11,081 nucleotides of DNA from an uncultured Bacilli bacterium. GTDB taxonomy: Bacteria; Bacillota_I; Bacilli_A; RFN20; CAG-826. The translations under genes were made by a program, and so were the position numbers. This document shows, in pieces, positions 6,128-11,081 of this stretch; position 1 is the stretch's first letter; every line of letters starts with the position of its first letter. The notes under the pieces were generated by a model that saw nothing but the letters and a program-made list of their open reading frames with translations, was not told where the DNA came from and made no database searches. The stretch spans positions 1 through 11,081 of the forward strand of contig CAJOQN010000051.1 of NCBI GenBank assembly GCA_905236535.1, given 5' to 3'.

Positions 6128-7780
6128 ATGTCTTACGATGCGAGCCAATTTTTAGAAGCATTAGAAGCTTTAGAAGCCGAGAAGAATATTTCTAAAGAAA
6201 TTATTTTAAATGCTTTAAAAGAAGCGATGGAGAAAAGCTATCGCAAAGAACTTGGTGGTGATGATGCGGATGTCCACGCCGAAATCGACCCCGAAAGTGG
6301 AAAAATCGAGTTATATCAACTCAAACAAGTTGTCAGCAACAAGAATGAAGATGATATCGACCCATTCTTAGAAATTACAGTTAAAGAAGCCAATGCTTTG
6401 GACAAATCGAAAAAATATCACGAAGGCGATTCTTTTAGAATCGATGCTTCTATCGACGCCCTCAAAACACAAACAGCTTTAACCGTGAAGAGCGTTCTTC
6501 GCCAAAAATTAGCGGAGATTGAAAAAGAATCCCTCTTTAACGAATTTAAAGATAAGATTGGGACCATCATCACTGGTATTGTTGAAAAAGCTGAAGACCG
6601 CGGGGTTTCTGTCAATGTTGTCAAAACTTCTGTCTATCTTCCACGCAACCAAATGATTGGGGATGAAAGATTCATCAAAGATGACAAGATTAAATTATTC
6701 GTTAAGGATGTCACCAGCACCACAAAGACCGGTGCTCGAATCAATGTCACGCGTGCTAATGATGGATTCTTAAAATGTCTCTTCTTTGAAGAGATTCCTG
6801 ATATTTATAATGGAGTTATTGAAATCAAAGCCATCGCTAGACGCGCTGGTGAAAGAAGTAAGGTCGCTGTTATCTCTAACGATCCTAACGTCGAACCAAC
6901 TGGGGCTTGTATCGGACAAAACGGTAGCAGAATTCAAAAGATTGTCAATCAACTTGGAAACGGCTCATTAAAAGAGAAGATTGATATTATTTCTTATTCT
7001 GACTACGCTCCTTTATATATTTTAGAATCGATGAAACCTGCTCATGTTCTCGGCATCGTGATGGGACAAGGCGAAGAAAAAGAAGCGACCGTTATCGTCG
7101 CAGATGATTCCTTCAGCATCGCTATTGGCAGAAAAGGTGTCAACGTTTCTTTAGCGGGACGTTTAACTGGTTATGCCATCAGCATTATGACTGAAAGTGA
7201 AGCCTTAGAAAAAGGCGTTGAATATCTTTCTATTGATGAAGTTCAATATAACGCCATCAAAGAAAAAGCGGAACAAGTCCGTCAAGAACAACTCAAGAAA
7301 TATGAAGAAGAAAGCGTGCTTCCAGGTATTCCAGAGGGCTATGTGGCTCCTGATCAAAGAACCTATGAAGAAGAAAGCGTTTCTGATATCGACGAAGCTT
7401 TAAGCGAACAAGCTGAAAGCGAAGAAACCTTCGAAGAGAAGAAAGAAGAAAAAGTCGAAGAGGCTAAACCTGTCGAAGAAAAAGTGGAGGTTAAGCCAAC
7501 CACTCAAGTTAAGACAACCACAACCCTCGAAGATTTAGAAAAATCTCTCGAAGATGAAAAGAAGAAAGCTAGCTCTTCTAAGAAATCCTCCAAGAAGAAG
7601 AAAGAGGAAGAAAAGGAAGAAGATGCACTTATCTCCGTTGTCGATCCTACTCAACGTATGTCCATTTATACCGAAGAAGAACTTCGTGAAATGGAAGAAG
7701 AAGAAAACGAAGAGGAAGAATACGAAGAAGAAGATATCGATTATGATGAATATGATGAATATTACGATGATGAACGTTAA
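6128..7780 (+). CDS. nusA: Transcription termination/antitermination factor NusA with long acidic C-terminal tail
   Basis: NusA binds RNA polymerase and nascent RNA and controls pausing, termination and coupling. Domains: N-terminal RNAP-binding domain (about 1-125), S1 (about 144-210, GTIITGIVEKAEDRGVSV), KH1 with GQNG (263-266) in GACIGQNGSRI, and KH2 with GRKG (334-337). The core ends near residue 375, where Bacillus-type NusA stops. Here about 170 more residues follow: Glu/Lys-rich with YEEESV twice, a poly-Lys/Ser block, then a short non-repetitive island DPTQRMSIYTEEELREM, and a very acidic Asp/Glu/Tyr end. The tail is predicted disordered. Mycoplasma NusA also has C-terminal extensions, reported (from memory) to lie between polymerase and ribosome. 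The SD AAGGAG (6115-6120) overlaps the rimP stop. NusA may attenuate its own operon at the leader hairpin. Confidence 0.95.
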   Translation: MSYDASQFLEALEALEAEKNISKEIILNALKEAMEKSYRKELGGDDADVHAEIDPESGKIELYQLKQVVSNKNEDDIDPFLEITVKEANALDKSKKYHEGDSFRIDASIDALKTQTALTVKSVLRQKLAEIEKESLFNEFKDKIGTIITGIVEKAEDRGVSVNVVKTSVYLPRNQMIGDERFIKDDKIKLFVKDVTSTTKTGARINVTRANDGFLKCLFFEEIPDIYNGVIEIKAIARRAGERSKVAVISNDPNVEPTGACIGQNGSRIQKIVNQLGNGSLKEKIDIISYSDYAPLYILESMKPAHVLGIVMGQGEEKEATVIVADDSFSIAIGRKGVNVSLAGRLTGYAISIMTESEALEKGVEYLSIDEVQYNAIKEKAEQVRQEQLKKYEEESVLPGIPEGYVAPDQRTYEEESVSDIDEALSEQAESEETFEEKKEEKVEEAKPVEEKVEVKPTTQVKTTTTLEDLEKSLEDEKKKASSSKKSSKKKKEEEKEEDALISVVDPTQRMSIYTEEELREMEEEENEEEEYEEEDIDYDEYDEYYDDER

Positions 7781-7845
7781 TATTTGTTAAATTTTCGTGC
7801 AATTCCTCATTAAATAATAAATTTTTAAAGAAAGAAGGTGTTGAT

Positions 7846-9681
7846 ATGGCAAAGTTTAAAGAGAAAGAAAACGCTCGTGAAGTAAACGTCTCCACGAAAG
7901 TTAAACAAGATAAAGCGACCTCTAAAGTTAACAATGGTGTCTTTGTTTATACCGGGGCTATTTCCGTCAGAGAACTCGCAAGCGCTCTCAATGTTCAAGT
8001 CTCCGATATCATTAAGAAATTTTTCCTCCAAGGAAAGATGATTACCATCAACACTATCCTCGATGATGAGATGATTGGAGAGATGTGTCTTGAATTTGGA
8101 TACGATTTTCAAAAGAAGGTTATCGTTGAGGCTGAAAATTTTGAAGAATTAGTCATTGATGATGACCCTTCAAAACTCAAAGAAAGACCACCAGTTGTCA
8201 CCATCATGGGTCACGTTGACCATGGTAAGACCACCCTTATTGATGCTATTCGTAATTCCAACTTAGTGGCTGGAGAATTCGGTGGTATTTCTCAAGAAAT
8301 TGGTGCTTATCAAAAAGAGATTAACGGTAAGAAAATTACCTTTATTGACACTCCAGGGCACGAAGCTTTTACCGCGATGCGTTCTAGAGGCGCAAGCGTT
8401 ACTGATATCGTCGTCTTAGTCGTCGCTGCCGATGATGGCGTTATGCCTCAAACCATTGAAGCGATTGACCACGCGAAAGCTGCTGATGTCCCAATTATCG
8501 TCGCCATCAATAAGATGGACAAACCTGGAGCCGATCCAGAAAGAGTGAAACAAGAACTCCTTCAACACGACGTCATCGCCGAAGATTATGGTGGAGATGT
8601 CATCACCGTGAATATTTCAGCTAAACAAAAGCAAAATATTGATGGTTTGTTAGAGGCTATTCTGGTAGTTGCGGAACTTAAAGAACTCAAATCCAATCCA
8701 GATCGTTATGCGATGGGGACTGTCTTAGAGGCTTCCTTGGATAAACAAGAAGGTCCAAAAGCCACTCTCTTAGTCCAAAATGGTTCTTTAAAGGTTGGAG
8801 ACTATCTTGTCGTTGGAACGACCTTTGGTCGTGTCCGTCGTATGACCAATGAACATAACAAAGTTTTAGACATAGCAACCCCATCAACCTCGGTGGCGGT
8901 GCTTGGTATTAGTGAAGTTCCTCTTGCCGGTGATCGCTTTATGGCTTTTAAGGATGAAAGTGAAGCCCGTATGATCGCCACCAAGAGAAAACAAATCAAA
9001 GAAGCGAAGATTAGAAGCAAAGCTAACAATCTCACTCTTGAAGATTTATATAATCGTATTAATGAAGGAAATATGACCACCATTAATATCATTGTTAAAG
9101 CAGATTCAACCGGCTCCGCTGAAGCGGTTAAAGCCTCTTTAGAAAAATTATCTTCGAGCGATGTGAGAATTAATATCATCAGAGCGGCCGCTGGAGGTAT
9201 CACTGAAAGTGATATCATCTTAGCAGCAGCCTCCAATTCCATCATTTATGGTTTCAATGTGAGACCTGATGCGCGTATTAGAGCAAAAGCGGAAGAAGAA
9301 AAAGTTGAAATACGTTTACACCGCATCATCTACGCGCTTATCGAAGAGATTCAAGCGGCGATGAAAGGTTTACTTGAACCGGTCTTTGTTGAAAAGATTA
9401 CTGGTCAAGCCGACATCAGAAGATTATTCAAAGTGTCGAAACTTGGAACTATCGCGGGATGTATGGTTATCGATGGGGTCATTAAAAACCATTCCTTAGT
9501 GAGAGTCCTTAGAGATGGCTTAATTGTTTATGAAGGCAAACTTGCTTCCTTGCAAAGAGAAAAAGACCAAGTTAAGGAAGTGAAAAAAGGCTTTGAATGT
9601 GGAATGGTCATTGAAAACTTCAATGATGAAAAAGAAGGCGATATTATTGAAGCCTACGAAATGGTCCAAGAGGAAATATAA
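7846..9681 (+). CDS. infB: Translation initiation factor IF-2
   Basis: IF2 is the GTPase that places fMet-tRNA on the 30S subunit and promotes subunit joining. At 611 residues it is a compact form without the long variable N-terminal region; one IF2_N module remains (about 36-88, GAISVRELASALNV). The G domain has G1 GHVDHGKT (122-129), G2 GGISQEIGAYQ (146-156), G3 DTPGHEAF (168-175, catalytic His172), G4 NKMD (222-225) and G5 SAK (258-260). The position after TQ/SQ in G2 is Glu151 where many IF2 have His. Domains II, C1 (VKADSTGSAEAVKASL) and C2 (GFECGMVIENFND) follow, complete. AAGGTG (7835-7840) is the SD. The 65-base gap from nusA contains no gene, so ylxR and ylxQ, usual here in Firmicutes, are missing; rbfA follows two bases after the stop. 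Confidence 0.97.
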   Translation: MAKFKEKENAREVNVSTKVKQDKATSKVNNGVFVYTGAISVRELASALNVQVSDIIKKFFLQGKMITINTILDDEMIGEMCLEFGYDFQKKVIVEAENFEELVIDDDPSKLKERPPVVTIMGHVDHGKTTLIDAIRNSNLVAGEFGGISQEIGAYQKEINGKKITFIDTPGHEAFTAMRSRGASVTDIVVLVVAADDGVMPQTIEAIDHAKAADVPIIVAINKMDKPGADPERVKQELLQHDVIAEDYGGDVITVNISAKQKQNIDGLLEAILVVAELKELKSNPDRYAMGTVLEASLDKQEGPKATLLVQNGSLKVGDYLVVGTTFGRVRRMTNEHNKVLDIATPSTSVAVLGISEVPLAGDRFMAFKDESEARMIATKRKQIKEAKIRSKANNLTLEDLYNRINEGNMTTINIIVKADSTGSAEAVKASLEKLSSSDVRINIIRAAAGGITESDIILAAASNSIIYGFNVRPDARIRAKAEEEKVEIRLHRIIYALIEEIQAAMKGLLEPVFVEKITGQADIRRLFKVSKLGTIAGCMVIDGVIKNHSLVRVLRDGLIVYEGKLASLQREKDQVKEVKKGFECGMVIENFNDEKEGDIIEAYEMVQEEI

Positions 9682-9683
9682 TT

Positions 9684-10019
9684 ATGGCCAACAAAATTGA
9701 AAGAATTCAATCGATCATCATGAAGAACATCTCTGAGATTATTCAATTTGAAGTCAAAAACCCCCATCTTGGTTTCGTTTCAATCCCAGAAGTCCGAGTG
9801 TCTAAAGATTTCTCTCACGCAAAGGTTTATGTCTCTTTCTTAAATGAAGATGAGATTAAAGAAGGCCTTAAGGCCTTGAATCACTCCAAAGGATTCATCA
9901 GAAGCGAACTCGCCAAAAGAATGGACACCAGACGCGTTCCCGAAATTGAATTCGTCTATGACGATGGATATAAAAAGGAAGAAAGAATCTCGGAGATTCT
10001 TAAAAATATCGATAAATAA
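9684..10019 (+). CDS. rbfA: 30S ribosome-binding factor RbfA
   Basis: RbfA binds immature 30S subunits and helps mature the 5' end of 16S rRNA, acting with RimP. The 111 residues are the usual length of a single type II KH-fold protein: helix RIQSIIMKNISEIIQ, strand and loop DFSHAKVYVSFL, helix with the conserved LNHSKGFIRSELAKRM, and the closing VPEIEFVYDDGYKKEERISEIL. The ATG is two bases after the infB stop, with a GAGG (9670-9673) inside the end of infB as probable SD, so translation is likely coupled. It is the last gene of the operon; truB and ribF, which often follow, are not here. Confidence 0.95.
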   Translation: MANKIERIQSIIMKNISEIIQFEVKNPHLGFVSIPEVRVSKDFSHAKVYVSFLNEDEIKEGLKALNHSKGFIRSELAKRMDTRRVPEIEFVYDDGYKKEERISEILKNIDK

Positions 10020-10046
10020 AAGAGGATTAATCCTCTTTTTGTTTTT
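10019..10046 (+). terminator. Terminator of the rimP-rbfA operon, possibly bidirectional
   Basis: Stem AAAGAGGA (10019-10026) / TCCTCTTT (10031-10038) with a TTAA loop, then a T-rich run (TT, G, TTTTT). The same stem read on the minus strand ends in TTTTATTT, so it could also stop transcripts of the opposing PIN remnant, whose stop codon is at 10045-10047. Confidence 0.88.
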
Positions 10047-10275
10047 ATCTTTCTCCTAATTTAATAAATTCTAAGATTTGTGAGGGAGTTAAGACTATTG
10101 ATTTAGATTTTATATAATCTTTAATGTTATTAGTGATTAAATAGTCAATACAGTTAACCTTGCATATTTCATCTAAAAGAGCATCTTCTAAATCATCAAC
10201 TTTAGAGTTCATACTATAAGCAATATCGCTTTTTAAGATTGGCAGTACTTCAAAAGTTAACTTTTGATATAATGT
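10045..10275 (-). pseudogene. PIN-domain (VapC-like) nuclease remnant, 5' truncated
   Basis: An open minus-strand frame of 76 codons plus stop runs from just after a TAA at 10278-10276 to TAA at 10047-10045. Its translation reads like the C-terminal half of a PIN-domain ribonuclease: FEVLPILKSDIAYSM, then DDLEDALL with conserved acidic residues, then IDYLITNNIKDY, then the closing VLTPSQILEFI. PIN domains typically show D-F-E-D-A, then D-Y-I-V-T-R-N-x-K-D-F and x-L-T-P-x-E-F-L at the same spacing. The N-terminal half with the first catalytic Asp is missing; the frame runs into the promoter of the HAD gene. The only ATG (10212) would give a 55-residue peptide with no SD. No antitoxin gene is visible. 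Most likely a decayed toxin-antitoxin or RNase gene; expression of the short peptide cannot be excluded. Confidence 0.65.
10265..10273 (+). promoter_or_regulatory. Extended -10 promoter of the HAD gene, predicted leaderless
   Basis: TG-A-TATAAT is an extended -10 element; the hexamer occupies 10268-10273. No -35 is well placed (TTGGCA at 10239-10244 is 23 bases away). Standard spacing puts the transcription start at 10280, exactly the A of the ATG, and there is no SD. Confidence 0.65.
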
Positions 10276-10279
10276 TTAT

Positions 10280-10927
10280 ATGACCAAAATAATTGAAAAG
10301 TTTGATATTTATTTCTTTGATTTAGATGGCACTTTAATCGATACGGAAAAACTTTATTTCCGTTTTTGGAAAGAAGCCTCTAAATTTTATGGTTATGAAT
10401 TAAATGATTATGAAGCTCTTTCATTTCAATCTTTAGAAAGAAATGAAGGCCGTAAAAAGATGAGAGAATATTCTAATGGTCTATTAAATTACGATGTCGT
10501 GAGAGAAAAACGTATTGAATTAATGAACCAATATCTTTTAATTCATCCTATCGAAGTCAAAGAAGGTGTTTTTGACTTTTTAAGACTTTTAAAAGAAAAG
10601 AACAAGAAAATCTATATCGTCACTGCGAACGCTTATGAGAAGGCCCTTAAGATATTAAAAGACACTCTTCTATATCCTTATGTCGATGCGATTATTTCCG
10701 CGAAAGATGTCGAAAGAGGAAAACCATTTCCTGATGTTTATTTAAAAGGTTGCGCCCAAATTGGATGTGAGCCCTCTAATGTCGTTGTTTTTGAAGATTC
10801 AAAAAATGGCCTATTAGCGGCGTCTCGTGCGGGTTGTTACACTATTATGGTGGAAGATCTCACTAAATATAACGACGATTTATCTTTTGTGGATGGTTAT
10901 ATTTCATCTTTCAAAGAGATTTTATAA
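10280..10927 (+). CDS. HAD-superfamily hydrolase (subfamily IA, beta-phosphoglucomutase/phosphatase-like)
   Basis: A 215-residue cytoplasmic enzyme of the haloacid dehalogenase superfamily. Motif I is FFDLDGTLIDTE with nucleophile D14 and acid/base D16; motif II is the Thr of IYIVTA (T115); motif III is the Lys of RGKPFPD (K148); motif IV is VVFEDSKNG with E172/D173 for Mg2+. The helical C1 cap lies between motifs I and II (about 20-85), as in phosphoglycolate phosphatase, beta-phosphoglucomutase and pseudouridine-5'-phosphatase relatives. All catalytic residues are present. Exact substrate cannot be read from sequence; a small sugar phosphate or nucleotide is likely. The gene is alone, starts without an SD behind an extended -10 promoter, and replaces the 5' end of an opposing PIN gene. 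The hairpin at 10995-11025 is the first good terminator downstream. Confidence 0.9.
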   Translation: MTKIIEKFDIYFFDLDGTLIDTEKLYFRFWKEASKFYGYELNDYEALSFQSLERNEGRKKMREYSNGLLNYDVVREKRIELMNQYLLIHPIEVKEGVFDFLRLLKEKNKKIYIVTANAYEKALKILKDTLLYPYVDAIISAKDVERGKPFPDVYLKGCAQIGCEPSNVVVFEDSKNGLLAASRAGCYTIMVEDLTKYNDDLSFVDGYISSFKEIL

Positions 10928-10948
10928 AAGATTCAGGGGGTGCCACCC

Positions 10949-10976
10949 TTGACACTCTGTCATATTAGAATATAAT
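10949..10976 (+). promoter_or_regulatory. Strong sigma-A promoter at right edge
   Basis: Consensus TTGACA (10949-10954), 16-base spacer, consensus TATAAT (10971-10976). An inverted repeat TGACA-CTC-TGTCA (10950-10962) overlaps the -35, and GGTG-C-CACC lies just before it; either could be an operator. Transcription would begin near 10983. No plus-strand ORF follows within the window: the first ATG is followed directly by TAA. Confidence 0.75.
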
Positions 10977-10982
10977 GTAATA

Positions 10983-11025
10983 AATTTGTTTGGTGTCCCT
11001 AGCCGTTGTGGCTAAGGACTTTTTT
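10983..11025 (+). ncRNA. Possible short RNA or attenuated leader (about 43 nt)
   Basis: A near-perfect promoter is followed within about 12 bases of its expected start by a terminator hairpin with six T. The product would be a roughly 43-nt RNA made of a short AU-rich 5' end and the hairpin. It matches no RNA family I recognise. It might instead be the leader of a plus-strand gene beyond the window, or a decoy that blocks read-through. No data here show that it is made. Confidence 0.3.
10995..11025 (+). terminator. Rho-independent terminator
   Basis: Stem GTCC-C-TAGCC / GGCTA-A-GGAC (9 pairs with one C-A mismatch), loop GTTGT, followed by six T (11020-11025). It would end transcripts of the HAD gene and of the promoter at 10949-10976. 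On the minus strand the stem is not followed by a good T-run, so it works mainly rightwards. Confidence 0.88.
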
Positions 11026-11027
11026 CA

Positions 11028-11081
11028 TTACTTTTTCTTGCTGAGAAGATAAAGTAACGCCAAACCTAGTACACATATCAC
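11028..11081 (-). CDS. C-terminal end of a probable membrane-anchored protein (partial)
   Basis: On the minus strand the last 17 codons before a TAA read as a hydrophobic segment (VICVLGLALLYLL) followed by SKKK, the usual look of a C-terminal membrane anchor with a positive stop-transfer tail, for example in sortase-anchored or other surface proteins. The rest of the gene lies outside the window, so the product cannot be named. A second minus-strand frame is also open here (to a TAG at 11000-11002) but reads as an ordinary polar peptide. The gene would converge on the terminator at 10995-11025. Confidence 0.4.
   Translation of the reverse strand: MICVLGLALLYLLSKKK

Noticed and set aside
7554..7790. 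Lys/Arg-rich frame overlapping the 3' end of nusA, at first suggestive of ylxR
   Set aside because: It is the +1 reading of GAA/AAG-rich tail codons; no YlxR motifs and no SD.
7784..7812. Possible internal promoter for infB (TTGTTA ... TCATTA)
   Set aside because: The -10 is poor and the operon layout explains expression; not strong enough to list.
7647..8112. Minus-strand open frames across the nusA-infB junction
   Set aside because: They read as low-complexity antisense of the Glu/Lys-rich NusA tail and the IF2 N terminus; no start signals.
8802..9245. 147-codon minus-strand open frame inside infB
   Set aside because: Lies antisense to conserved IF2 domains with no SD or domain; its length follows from the codon use of infB.
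10931..10950. GGGTGCCACCC as a terminator of the HAD gene
   Set aside because: The loop is only 3 bases and no T-run follows; it merges into a -35 box. The hairpin at 10995-11025 fits better.

Overview
The window looks like chromosomal DNA from a low-GC, Mollicutes-like member of the Firmicutes/Bacilli, for example the uncultured gut order RF39 or a relative of Erysipelotrichales or Acholeplasmatales. The pointers are AT-rich DNA, a perfect CIRCE heat-shock operator, SD sequences of the AAGGAG type, a compact IF2, lipobox lipoproteins, and an accessory repertoire of M6 proteases and BspA-like leucine-rich repeats. TGA is used as a stop (it ends the first lipoprotein gene), so this is not a TGA=Trp Mycoplasma or Spiroplasma. 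The lineage is inferred, not shown.

Layout. Positions 1-802 (minus strand) hold the 5' part of clpB, in a form that lacks the N-terminal domain, with CIRCE upstream at 851-877. Facing the other way is a two-gene lipoprotein operon (1039-4334): a Big_2-type surface lipoprotein translationally coupled to an M6-family metalloprotease lipoprotein, closed by a small terminator. Next is a gene of unassigned function (4422-5549) with four membrane segments and a short C-terminal BspA-like leucine-rich repeat. A near-consensus promoter then starts the transcription/translation operon rimP-nusA-infB-rbfA (5658-10019). Its leader can form two mutually exclusive hairpins, the second resembling a weak, NusA-type terminator. 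The ylxR and ylxQ genes that usually lie between nusA and infB are absent. The operon ends at a hairpin terminator.

Between that terminator and the next gene, on the minus strand, is a 5'-truncated PIN-domain (VapC-like nuclease) remnant. A HAD-superfamily phosphatase gene (10280-10927) follows; its extended -10 promoter lies so close to the ATG that the mRNA is probably leaderless. The right edge has a very good sigma-A promoter followed within about 20 bases by a strong terminator hairpin (possible tiny RNA), and then what looks like the C-terminal membrane anchor of a minus-strand gene.

Functionally the core is translation and transcription housekeeping (ribosome maturation by RimP and RbfA, initiation by IF2, pausing/termination by NusA) beside protein quality control (ClpB). 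The accessory part is cell-surface: two secreted lipoproteins and a membrane-LRR protein. I see no complete novel defence or mobile system. The items most worth a second look are the rimP leader, the NusA tail, the PIN remnant, the promoter-terminator pair at the right end, and the membrane-LRR protein.
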